From an uncultured Bacteroidales bacterium (GTDB lineage Bacteria; Bacteroidota; Bacteroidia; Bacteroidales; Paludibacteraceae): a DNA stretch of 64,000 nt. Positions 24,001 to 29,211 of the stretch are shown here, in pieces. The stretch is from the NCBI GenBank assembly GCA_902800215.1, contig CADCDS010000009.1, forward strand, positions 1 to 64,000. Direction: 5' to 3'. A program made the translations under genes and the position numbers. Position 1 is the first letter of the stretch; each line of letters opens with the position of its first letter. The notes below the pieces were generated by a model that was given only the letters and a program-made list of their open reading frames with translations, did not search any database and was not told the DNA's origin.

Positions 24001-25492
24001 TGATCCGCTTATTGGCGATCAGACATCTGTTGATGTTACTGCTACCTATGAGGATAAGACTAATACTCTGGCATGTGAGATTAATGCTGTAGTTGTTCCG
24101 GAGCCGGAAATCATCCTTTCGGAAAGTGAATTGGCATTTAGCGGTAAGCAATATAGTCCGATTGAGGCTAAGACATTCGATGTAACATTGAAGAGCGTAG
24201 CTGCCGCTACGGTTGTACTTGAAGGCGACGCTGTGTTCAGCATTGACGAGACAGGTCTCACCGCTAATGGAACTATCACCGTTTCGGCAAATACCGATGT
24301 CGCTGGTACATTCATTGCAACGATTACCGTAAGCGACAATGCACACGATGCAACTTCGCAGACAGTTGCTCTGACGCTGACAGTTGAGTCTGATGAGGCT
24401 CCTGCATGGAACGCAGAATGGGTTGAGGCAGAGGAACTCTACGACGGCATGCCGATCTTGATTACCGGTATGAAAGAATCTGATACATACGCAATGGGCG
24501 CACAAGGAAACAACAACCGTGCAGCAATTCTGGCATCTGTTAATGCTCAAGGTGTTCTCACTCCGGGTGAAGGAACGAAGCAGTTCACGCTGGAAGTTAT
24601 AGATGCCGAGCATAATAAATATGCAATTAAGACTACTGACGGCAAGTACCTCTATGCTGCATCTTCTACTGCTAATCACTTGAAGACTCGCGAATCGATT
24701 GATAACGATGGCAATGCTACATGGGCGATGTCTGTTACTAGTGCAGTTGCAGATGGAAACTATACTCGCAAGATGATGCAGTTCAATAGCAGTAATACAT
24801 TGTTTGCTTGCTACACAACCAATACAACAACTCAAGCGGATATTAAGCTCTATACTCCGAAGACGTACACGCGTCCTATCTCCGGAAACATCGGAACGAT
24901 CTGCTTGCCTAACCGTGTAGAAGAAGGAGACTACTTCGGTGCAACCTTCTATCGCGTAATGTACAAGAAGGGTGATCCGGATGCTCCGAACTACGTTCAG
25001 TTAGAAGAAGTTGGTGCTCTGGAAGCAGGTCGTCCGTACATCTTCGTTCCCGATGATCGAGAGAATACCTCTGTACTTAGAGCCGTTTATCGCGATAAGG
25101 AAGCAGTAGCTAATAGTGCGGTAAATGATACTGAGAACCATGGTCTATACGGTACATTCACACAAGTAGTGAAGGATGGTACCAACGAGATTATCTACAT
25201 TTTGAATAACAATACGATTCGTCGTTGTGGTACGAACTGTACGGTAGGAGCGAACAAAGCATATATCATGATGGAAGAAGTTCCGGCAGAAAATGAACAA
25301 CCGGCATCTGCTCCAGGTCGTCGTCAGATGTCTCTGCTCAACGGAGATGCTCGTCCGGTAGCGACAGGAGTGGACCAATTGGACAATGGAGATTGGACAT
25401 TGGAGAATGTACAGAAGATCTTCTATGACGGACAGATTTACATCCTCCGTGGTGATAAGATGTATGATGTAACGGGAAAATTGGTAAAATAA
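18056..25492 (+). CDS. Giant secreted multidomain surface protein (2,478 residues)
   Basis: The signal peptide core is MLKLLSVLVLVLTFGVGNVWG, starting at the internal ATG 18164; the frame opens at 18056 with MKHLNFLSKS, and the 36 residues between include a GTCGG-type 11-bp repeat array, so either ATG may be used. Domains by eye: beta-rich N-terminal domain, ricin-like (about 260-415), fibronectin-like (421-570), divergent InlB repeat (571-620), Listeria-Bacteroides repeat (625-720), carbohydrate-binding-like domain (880-1010), OB-fold-like domains (1225 and 1497), another Listeria-Bacteroides repeat (1698), Ig-like (1930), BACON-like (2018), ricin-like (2120). The end GQIYILRGDKMYDVTGKLVK matches the giant protein at 6137. 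Probably an adhesin or glycan-binding surface protein. Divergent from the truncated relative upstream. Confidence 0.75.
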   Translation: MKHLNFLSKSGGRSCGHSSVTLASTVGSPSAHRRSTMLKLLSVLVLVLTFGVGNVWGTEGDTYQLTGTDGMGTTTTSTLLNNSATIPSCTIEVSYPIKKLVINYRTTQSASKVNIAVRVGDTDWGNQNITSNTTKDMTFSGESASGTIIITFTNNSGSGTGKGTFYKNSITLTEGAPIPTYDVNWSIKGVIIDTENTNGKPTVPEDVADLAADETCNGKVFVGWTANPTNDGSRPSDLFTTQAGTAISAETTYEAVFADAEEGDPTWQKTTSIANNDVVIFVYESGTPAAPIKELTGVTTSGTTIGTATDVSTSVAASYTLTVEATTSNNVTKYAFKNSSNNYLSWSSGNSLTTSGSKTNASTWTISSSTDGNFKFANVGTTSRILQYNSGSPRWACYGNSDQSAFQIYKSAATIIYSNYTTTCCQPLGSINGSVNVTNSTPTGMELNWNNVTTGVSSWTVKYKTHDANEWQTYINAKTTSDASITVYSDGGTNNKCKCTIPTSCGTLYDFLIIANPVNGYCDNQEELNNNNQGYNSGKYAITKSGNPAGTVTGGTFITKIGQNTVTEACGDATITLAATPTTGYSFTSWSVTKTNGGAAVSVTSNQFTMPAEAVTVNATFSKQHHNVVFHKNDGGEDEKETQEFTYGDAQNLTSIENLGWSRTNYNFGGWATSEANATAGTVAANDGVEYTLNVEDDVNLYAIWVASNTRSVAYSGDSHIASYSSKPTTVDILNDEEFSVAFTLEDHYTLSSVAVTMGEEELETTFDQSSLTVSAPQGGFTDNISVAFTIAATNYTVNWYVNGTKVHDQTGVYNTDYDEIPSDFSEFTDCSEFTFLGWKEGAIDGGSTTSAPSLAIVGTKIIGNKNYHAVFAEGTLGSTTKVFEETFAESTGTAGWEGNAAAGTIVYDNNGWTAQNGNGNGGSAKFGGSSNKLGVATTPSISVTGNATLTFKSGAWISDTESTTLNLSATGADLSESSVEITKGEWNNYTVDIEDAAGSITITFTGGAASKGRFFLDDVVISQTSSPVWTKWYTTCPHVARVTLSAPSVSNGSISFEQSGSAVTNVRTDGGEDVEVDVVPDPATGYELTGVALSGTAASHASYDAGVITIDADAEGALTATATFSQKNYSIAVETNPENIGATLGGATSTAKYGVEQTISTDEPTGYLFGGWYIYDAEDTEKENDIYEEIFTGVYEDEYLEQEASFLMPDKNLVAVAYFDKIYSVSEFDALSKTDGDKYVIEGLICNVESYSNSKYITYHISDNGVNSGTTLKIYKGLGLNDASFSAATDLNVGERVRVYGAWDNSHTDIAQDSKLYYHQTLSVASVAIGGSAEKTAYSPSDNTFSFAGLTATATYNTGYVKDVTAEATWTANSVNPYTVAATGDVTVRATFGGQYDEETVVVTYTSKTVKSIYLEYESTYTFKGYDLPKPKVYAKYVESIADDEITDLVEAASGYDTESAYNKNTPGSYTINVAYETFNAEYTVQVRKIFDNEDAPHNVADATELIIASAYQSTTSSTDYMWVRGIVSSQTQYNSSYYISDNGTTTGQLYVYSGKYFNNESFTADTKLPVGDEVIVKATIVNYQGNTPELTGSQVTYQLRDPAFAFADITADDEFEAGVSADMTVVPTSNEGDADFTLSSGNPDAVTIVAGKLHAVAEGDAIITASRAATDNTGSINYKAKNATFNVHVVPEQTKYAISFDSNDADGGAAPTPIADKAEGANVTLPDNSWTKTGYNFDGWKVTYVDGDEVVHEVTITANAFAMPAFNVTIQAQWAEIPVWVHTYTSNVTVGAEEYTIKILKSGSTTEYDEFEGQRYGAGSTVGEATIYVPQGTQKLHFHAAGWNNEDITLSVKVNNADYPNTFGVLVREANVQGNGKTYIIATPLDEYYCIDLSSYTITENSEIKFTATGGNRFVLFGVNQEGGVVPELDHIEITGELNNKDYELGDKLNTAGLTVTAYYTLAGEPHHNVDVTEDVDWSYDPLIGDQTSVDVTATYEDKTNTLACEINAVVVPEPEIILSESELAFSGKQYSPIEAKTFDVTLKSVAAATVVLEGDAVFSIDETGLTANGTITVSANTDVAGTFIATITVSDNAHDATSQTVALTLTVESDEAPAWNAEWVEAEELYDGMPILITGMKESDTYAMGAQGNNNRAAILASVNAQGVLTPGEGTKQFTLEVIDAEHNKYAIKTTDGKYLYAASSTANHLKTRESIDNDGNATWAMSVTSAVADGNYTRKMMQFNSSNTLFACYTTNTTTQADIKLYTPKTYTRPISGNIGTICLPNRVEEGDYFGATFYRVMYKKGDPDAPNYVQLEEVGALEAGRPYIFVPDDRENTSVLRAVYRDKEAVANSAVNDTENHGLYGTFTQVVKDGTNEIIYILNNNTIRRCGTNCTVGANKAYIMMEEVPAENEQPASAPGRRQMSLLNGDARPVATGVDQLDNGDWTLENVQKIFYDGQIYILRGDKMYDVTGKLVK
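18131..18160. repeat. Word array: 11-bp units GTCGGYTCACC
   Basis: Two full units and a partial third, between the first ATG and the signal-peptide ATG of the giant protein. Unit gain or loss would shift frame between the two starts. Confidence 0.8.
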
Positions 25493-25509
25493 TAGAAAAG
25501 TTGCAAAAA

Positions 25510-25553
25510 GTACGGCAAAAATTTGCATATGTCAAAAATTTGCCGTACCTTTG
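25510..25553 (+). promoter_or_regulatory. Promoter of the 48-residue peptide, with 10-bp inverted repeat
   Basis: TTTG at 25522-25525 and TACCTTTG at 25546-25553. A perfect inverted repeat GTACGGCAAA (25510-25519)/TTTGCCGTAC (25539-25548) brackets the spacer. The core sequence is almost the same as in the promoter of the 41-residue peptide at 6076-6116. Confidence 0.8.
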
Positions 25554-25572
25554 CACAGAATTTGGAATGATT

Positions 25573-25719
25573 ATGACAAAACGTACATACATACAGCCTT
25601 TGAATAAGGTTTCGGAATTAATACCGGTACAGGTTTTATGCGTAAGTACATTTGTGGATAATACGCCGCAAAACGACATGGAAGCGGATGCACCCAAACG
25701 CCGCACACCAGTGTTCTAA
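25573..25719 (+). CDS. 48-residue MTKRxY peptide
   Basis: Begins MTKRTYIQPLNKVSELIPV and ends with a charged tail APKRRTPVF. It has the MKKxYxxP-type opening of small Bacteroidales peptides, like the 41-residue gene at 5929. It starts about 80 bp after the giant gene under its own promoter and ends 10 bp before a hairpin terminator. An ATG two codons upstream (25567) is an alternative start. Function unknown. Confidence 0.6.
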   Translation: MTKRTYIQPLNKVSELIPVQVLCVSTFVDNTPQNDMEADAPKRRTPVF

Positions 25720-25729
25720 CGAAAAAATA

Positions 25730-25761
25730 CAACAACCCTGCCGGTCTTGGCGGGGTTGTTG
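25730..25761 (+). terminator. Type-A terminator hairpin, copy 1
   Basis: CAACAACCCTGCC pairs with GGCGGGGTTGTTG (13 bp, one G-U); GTGT follows. The same hairpin closes the module string at 29141-29170. Confidence 0.8.
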
Positions 25762-25797
25762 TGTATTAGAAAGCAATGAACCTTAAATTGAGAAAAA

Positions 25798-26070
25798 ATG
25801 TTAAGTAAGAAAGATCAGATAGAGATGGCTTTGCAATCCGTAAGATTGCAGTTTCCAGAACTGAAATCGGCGAAAATGTTCATGGTTAACAACCCTGAAA
25901 AAAGAAGCACGGTTTATATGACAGTCTTGATGGGAACGAACAAATGTAATATGAATGAGGTTGTTGCTCAGTTTGTAGGAGGGCGTCAACATAATGTGTA
26001 TGAAGACGTCAATAGAGATAATCCAAACTTAAGGATTGTTATTGAGGATATAAACAATCTGCTAGAGTAG
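25798..26070 (+). CDS. 90-residue protein upstream of the VapD-like gene
   Basis: Starts MLSKKDQIEMALQSVRLQF and ends VIEDINNLLE; soluble, mixed charge. No family recognised. It lies 70 bp before the VapD-like gene on the same strand with no terminator between them, so it is a candidate antitoxin by position only. No strong promoter is visible in the 36 bp before it. Confidence 0.5.
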   Translation: MLSKKDQIEMALQSVRLQFPELKSAKMFMVNNPEKRSTVYMTVLMGTNKCNMNEVVAQFVGGRQHNVYEDVNRDNPNLRIVIEDINNLLE

Positions 26071-26140
26071 GCTTACATTTGGTGTTATGTTCCTGAAACG
26101 CATCGCAGAGATGTTGTGATAATTAATAACTATTGATAAA

Positions 26141-26392
26141 ATGTTTGCGATAAGTATTGATATCGAAGTAACACAGAAGCAGATGGAAGATTTGCACGAT
26201 GTGTTGGGCCGCTTTGGATTTTTTCCAGCAATAGGAGGAATGTTCCTAAGCGAGAGTAAGGATATGGTTGGCTTTTTCTTGGCTATAAATGCATTAAAAG
26301 CCATTCCATGGTTTGCAGAAAAAGTTCAAGAAGTAAAGGCATTTAGAGTCGAAAATATGTCCGACTTTACTGAAATAATCAAACGAGGATAG
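26141..26392 (+). CDS. VapD-like protein (Cas2-fold ribonuclease family)
   Basis: 83 residues. The start MFAISIDIEVTQKQM and the C-terminal block FFLAINALKAIPWFAEKVQEVKAFRVENMSDFTEIIK match the VapD family, whose C-terminus typically reads ALKALPWF...IRAFRxEDWSDFT. VapD proteins adopt a Cas2-like ferredoxin fold and some are ribonuclease toxins; N-terminal Asp7 (SID) is in the usual catalytic position. Somewhat shorter than the usual 90-100 residues. It is followed directly by a type-B terminator unit. Confidence 0.75.
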   Translation: MFAISIDIEVTQKQMEDLHDVLGRFGFFPAIGGMFLSESKDMVGFFLAINALKAIPWFAEKVQEVKAFRVENMSDFTEIIKRG

Positions 26393-26405
26393 TCGATAGA
26401 AGAAT

Positions 26406-26466
26406 AAATGGAGCGTTTCGGCGCTCCGTTTGTTGTGTTTGATAGGTCCAAAATGGCCCAAAATGA
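26406..26466 (+). repeat. Type-B inter-module unit, copy 1 (terminator plus CCAAAATGG motif)
   Basis: Hairpin AAATGGAGCG (26406-26415)/CGCTCCGTTT (26422-26431), then TTGTGTTTGATAGG and the motif TCCAAAATGGCCCAAAATGA. Copies 2 and 3 lie at 27505 and 28314, always after one module and before the next promoter. Confidence 0.85.
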
Positions 26467-26484
26467 GAAAAAAACATCTTTTCT

Positions 26485-26530
26485 CTTGCATATATCAATT
26501 TTTTATTGTACCTTTGCAGCGTCAAAGGTA
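26485..26530 (+). promoter_or_regulatory. Promoter of MntA-HepT with palindromic -7/leader
   Basis: CTTGC at 26485-26489 and TACCTTTG at 26509-26516; the -7 box pairs with the leader as TACCTTTG-N6-CAAAGGTA (26509-26530). The 32-nt -7/leader block is identical to that at 5771-5792 and beyond, in front of the DUF6169-like pair. Confidence 0.75.
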
Positions 26531-26544
26531 AAAGGAAAATAGTT

Positions 26545-26850
26545 ATGCCAAGTGCTGAAGTAGCAAATATGATTCCGCAGATGCAGCATTTCTTCGCTAA
26601 ACAACCGGTCAACAGAGCTTATCTGTTTGGCTCGTGTTCGCGTGGTGAGGAGACGAAGGATAGCGATGTGGATATAATGATCGATTTGGACAAATCCAAA
26701 CCGATGGGTTTGTTTCAGTATGTAACGATGAAATTGGATTTGCAGGATTTGTTGCATCGTGAGGTAGATTTGGTTGAACGCGACGAGTTGTTACCTTTTG
26801 CGCAGGAGTCAGCAAACAGAGATAAATTCTTAATCTATGAGAGAGCATAG
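26545..26850 (+). CDS. mntA: MntA-type nucleotidyltransferase antitoxin
   Basis: 101 residues with the minimal nucleotidyltransferase motif LFGSCSRGEETKDSDVDIMIDLD: GS at 29-30 and the metal-binding Asp41 and Asp43. In the MntA-HepT toxin-antitoxin family this enzyme transfers AMP to a tyrosine of the HEPN toxin and silences it. Start at 26545 is downstream of the promoter; the frame upstream of it is leader. It overlaps hepT by 14 bp. Confidence 0.85.
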   Translation: MPSAEVANMIPQMQHFFAKQPVNRAYLFGSCSRGEETKDSDVDIMIDLDKSKPMGLFQYVTMKLDLQDLLHREVDLVERDELLPFAQESANRDKFLIYERA

Positions 26851-27202
26851 TAGAGACAAAGAGCGTCTGGAGCATATTTTGGCTGCGATTGACGTTATTG
26901 AGAATGGATTGGAAACTTACTCAAAAGAGGAGTTGCTCAATAATCGTTTGCTGTATTATGGTTTGGTAAAACAGATAGAGATAATTGGCGAAGCAGCTAA
27001 TATGCTGACGCACGAGTTTCGCGATGCGCACACAGAAGTAGATTGGCGACCGATTGTTGCTATGCGTAATGTGCTGGTTCACGACTATATACATATCAGC
27101 AAAGATATCTTATGGATAACTATTACACAAGATATTCCGCACTTTAAAGTACATATTGATAAATTCTACGCAGAGTTTAACCAAAATCCTACGGTCTCAT
27201 AA
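26837..27202 (+). CDS. hepT: HepT-type HEPN ribonuclease toxin
   Basis: 121 residues, a DUF86/HEPN four-helix protein. The catalytic RX4HXY motif is intact: Arg77-NVLV-His82-Asp-Tyr84. HEPN toxins cut RNA, and Tyr84 is the expected AMPylation site for MntA. The 14-bp overlap with mntA and shared promoter make a complete, probably functional module. Its stop (TAA 27200-27202) is followed, 47 bp later, by a small gene of unknown function inside the same unit. Confidence 0.85.
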   Translation: MREHSRDKERLEHILAAIDVIENGLETYSKEELLNNRLLYYGLVKQIEIIGEAANMLTHEFRDAHTEVDWRPIVAMRNVLVHDYIHISKDILWITITQDIPHFKVHIDKFYAEFNQNPTVS

Positions 27203-27249
27203 TGTTTAATAGAGTTGCATGCGGTGCGACTCGTAACATTAGAGACAAT

Positions 27250-27498
27250 ATGAGTAAAAGTAGGAAAAAGACTCCGGCAGGCACATGGTGTTGCTGCAAG
27301 TCACAAAAGAAAGGAAAACAGGTTAGTCATAGACGTTTTCGCAGGTGTGAGAAGATGGTATTGTTATCCGGTAAGGAGATTTTGTTACCGCTTCGCCAAT
27401 TTGAGTTAACGAATCAGTATGACTTAGGAGGAGACGGGAAACGCTATTATGGTTATCGTCCCAATGAAGAATGGTTCGTGCGTGTAATGCGTAAGTAG
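27250..27498 (+). CDS. Small basic protein, SKSRKKTP family
   Basis: 82 residues starting MSKSRKKTPAGTWCCCKSQK and containing RRFRRCEK and a C-terminal GGDGKRYYGYRP segment. Short basic proteins with the opening SxSRKKTP and a KQ(V/I)xxRxFRR motif occur widely as hypothetical proteins; no function is known to me. The CCC triplet is unusual. It lies in the MntA-HepT unit before the next type-B terminator, so it may be a third member of that cassette or an independent passenger. Start chosen by the family opening. Confidence 0.55.
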   Translation: MSKSRKKTPAGTWCCCKSQKKGKQVSHRRFRRCEKMVLLSGKEILLPLRQFELTNQYDLGGDGKRYYGYRPNEEWFVRVMRK

Positions 27499-27504
27499 AT
27501 TATC

Positions 27505-27566
27505 AAATGGAGCGTTCCGGCGCTCCATTTGTTGTGTTTGATAGGCCCAAAATGGCCCCAAAAAGA
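27505..27566 (+). repeat. Type-B inter-module unit, copy 2
   Basis: Hairpin AAATGGAGCG (27505-27514)/CGCTCCATTT (27521-27530), then TTGTGTTTGATAGG and CCCAAAATGGCCCCAAAA. Confidence 0.85.
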
Positions 27567-27603
27567 AAAAAATGAAAATAATCTACATTTTTTTGCAAAA
27601 ATA

Positions 27604-27635
27604 TTTGGATTGTAACTAAAAAATAGTTACCTTTG
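27604..27635 (+). promoter_or_regulatory. Promoter and palindromic operator of hicAB
   Basis: TTTG at 27604-27607 and TACCTTTG at 27628-27635. A 19-bp palindrome, GTAACTA (27612-27618)-AAAAA-TAGTTAC (27624-27630), covers the spacer and enters the -7 box: a likely binding site for HicB autoregulation. Confidence 0.75.
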
Positions 27636-27650
27636 CACAAAATTTTGAAC

Positions 27651-27908
27651 ATGAGTACAAAAGACAAGTTAGTAGAGCGGTTCCTGACACTTCCTTCCAA
27701 CTTCACATTTGATGAGTTGGAGAGGCTGCTGACCCTATTCGGTTATACGAAATCGAACAAAGGAAAAACGTCCGGATCACGCGTTATCTTTAAAGACAAG
27801 GAAGGGCATCCTATAATGCTCCATAAACCGCATCCGGGAAACATCGTTAAGATGTATGCACTGCGACAAGTATTAGAAGAATTACAATCAAAAGGATATT
27901 TAAAATAG
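27651..27908 (+). CDS. hicA: HicA-type mRNA interferase toxin
   Basis: 85 residues, double-stranded-RNA-binding-like fold. It has TFDELERLLTLFGY near 19-32, GSRVIFKDKEGHPIMLHKPHPGN with the catalytic-type histidine His58 in the LHKPHP block, and VLEELQSKGYL at the end, as in HicA toxins that cleave mRNA. Start at 27651 follows the promoter; the frame upstream of it is untranslated leader. Nine bp before hicB. Confidence 0.85.
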   Translation: MSTKDKLVERFLTLPSNFTFDELERLLTLFGYTKSNKGKTSGSRVIFKDKEGHPIMLHKPHPGNIVKMYALRQVLEELQSKGYLK

Positions 27909-27917
27909 GAGGGACAT

Positions 27918-28256
27918 ATGAATACGTTATCATATAATGGTTATTTAGGAACCGTAAACTTTTCGGAGAAAGATGCTTGCTTCTACGGCAAGATCGAAGG
28001 CATTGACGGGCTCGTCAATTTCGAAGGAGAGAGTGTTCACGAATTGACGGAAGCTTTTCATGAGGCCGTAGATGACTATGTAGCTTATTGTGTAGAAGCC
28101 GGTATAGAACCGCACAAGAGTTATTCCGGGCAACTGAATATCCGTATTAAGCCGGAGACGCACAGCCGCATTGCTGCACTTGCAAAGCAGACAGGCGAAT
28201 CTATCAATGCTTTTATCAGTCATACATTGGATAGACGTGTAGCAGCGATGCTGTGA
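27918..28256 (+). CDS. hicB: HicB-type antitoxin
   Basis: 112 residues. The N-terminal partial RNase H-like fold reads YNGYLGTVNFSEKDACFYGKIEG and FEGESVHELTEAFHEAVDDYVAYC, and the C-terminal part IRIKPETHSRIAALAKQTGESINAFISHTL is a ribbon-helix-helix DNA-binding domain. It neutralises HicA and presumably represses the operon at the palindrome. An AGGAGG just before its ATG is a canonical Shine-Dalgarno, rare in this window. Confidence 0.87.
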   Translation: MNTLSYNGYLGTVNFSEKDACFYGKIEGIDGLVNFEGESVHELTEAFHEAVDDYVAYCVEAGIEPHKSYSGQLNIRIKPETHSRIAALAKQTGESINAFISHTLDRRVAAML

Positions 28257-28260
28257 TAAT

Positions 28261-28304
28261 GGGCGAATGGACGAATGGGCGAAAGGTTATAGTCGATAGT
28301 CGAT
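28261..28304. repeat. Word arrays: three 8-bp units GGRCGAAW, then two 7-bp units AGTCGAT
   Basis: Directly after the hicB stop codon. The GGCGAA word is shared with the array inside the metallopeptidase gene at 39007. Confidence 0.75.
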
Positions 28305-28313
28305 AGAGAATAG

Positions 28314-28374
28314 ATGGAGCGTTTCGGCGCTCCATTTGTTGTGTTTGATAGGCCCAAAATGGCCCAAAATAGTT
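28314..28374 (+). repeat. Type-B inter-module unit, copy 3
   Basis: Hairpin ATGGAGCG (28314-28321)/CGCTCCAT (28328-28335), then TTGTTGTGTTTGATAGG and CCCAAAATGGCCCAAAAT. Confidence 0.85.
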
Positions 28375-28411
28375 CAAAAATAAAGATATTTTGCAAAAAG
28401 TGTTCACAAAA

Positions 28412-28443
28412 TTTGCGAATATCGAAAAAAAGCTGTAATTTTG
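28412..28443 (+). promoter_or_regulatory. Promoter of the VapBC-like pair
   Basis: TTTG at 28412-28415 and TAATTTTG at 28436-28443. A strong Shine-Dalgarno, AGGAGG at 28460-28465, precedes the ATG at 28471. Confidence 0.75.
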
Positions 28444-28470
28444 CGAGCAAAATTGAAAAAGGAGGTATTT

Positions 28471-28722
28471 ATGCAGGTAGCAATCAACCCGAGTTTATAT
28501 GGAACTGCTCAGTCTTATGCTGAGCAGAGAGGTCTCAATTTGACATTGATGATAGAGAATTACCTCGAGCGATTCATCAATAAGGAAAAGGCTAAAGCAA
28601 AAGAGCAAGAGTTGCCTGATATAGTTGTTAGTTTACTTGGCTCTACAGGTGGGCAATTGAGAGAAGACGACCTTAATGGGCGAAAGGCATATCATAAACA
28701 TTTAGAGGAGAAATATCAATGA
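28471..28722 (+). CDS. DUF6364-like ribbon-helix-helix antitoxin
   Basis: 83 residues starting MQVAINPSLYGTAQSYAEQRGLNLT; the N-terminal strand and two helices (AQSYAEQRGLNLTLMIENYLERF) look like a ribbon-helix-helix DNA-binding domain of the DUF6364 type, followed by a charged linker and a C-terminal segment that would wrap the toxin. It overlaps the PIN gene by 4 bp (ATGA). Confidence 0.75.
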   Translation: MQVAINPSLYGTAQSYAEQRGLNLTLMIENYLERFINKEKAKAKEQELPDIVVSLLGSTGGQLREDDLNGRKAYHKHLEEKYQ

Positions 28723-29132
28723 GCCGTTTGTTCTTGGATGCCAATATAGTCATAGATCTTCTCGAGGAGCGCCAGCCTTTTTGTAAAGATGCTGCTTTAT
28801 TGTTCGCAGAGGCTTATCATAAGCGGGTACAATTGTACGTTTCACCAATTACTTTTGCGACGGCTTCCTATTTGTTAGGTAAGCATAACAGCCCCGAAGC
28901 GGTTCATGGTTTGTTGGCAAACTTACGCCAATTAGTTCGAGTAGCAGCAACTGACGAAAGGGTTGTGGATGATGCAATTATATCCGGTTTTTCTGACTTC
29001 GAAGATGCACTGCAATATTATTCCGCAGTGAAAGCTAAGGCGGATTTTATCATTACTCGTAATGGTCAAGATTTCATTCTGTCTAAGATTCCGGTGATGA
29101 CAGCATCCGAATATTTAGCAATGCTAAAATAA
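28719..29132 (+). CDS. PIN-domain ribonuclease toxin (VapC-like)
   Basis: 137 residues. PIN-domain acidic residues are in place: Asp7 in FLDANIVIDLL, Asp13, Asp96 in DFEDALQYY, and Asp109 in KADFIITRN. VapC-type toxins cut tRNA or rRNA; the target here cannot be told. It is coupled to the RHH antitoxin and followed at once by the type-A terminator. Confidence 0.85.
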   Translation: MSRLFLDANIVIDLLEERQPFCKDAALLFAEAYHKRVQLYVSPITFATASYLLGKHNSPEAVHGLLANLRQLVRVAATDERVVDDAIISGFSDFEDALQYYSAVKAKADFIITRNGQDFILSKIPVMTASEYLAMLK

Positions 29133-29140
29133 AACTTCTC

Positions 29141-29170
29141 AACAACCCTGCCGTTTGGCGGGGTTGTTGT
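29141..29170 (+). terminator. Type-A terminator hairpin, copy 2
   Basis: CAACAACCCTGCC-GTTT-GGCGGGGTTGTTG; same stem as 25730-25761. The pair brackets the whole string of small modules. Confidence 0.85.
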
Positions 29171-29211
29171 GTAAATAGGGAGGAAAGGGAGAAAAAACTA
29201 TTTTTCCATAA

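Noticed and set aside
23738..24835. 365-codon minus-strand frame inside the giant protein gene
   Set aside because: Composition is that of the complement of a beta-rich secreted protein (many Cys and Ser); no start region or family.
26506..26544. Extended N-terminus of MntA
   Set aside because: These codons lie in the -7 box and leader; the family start is at 26545.
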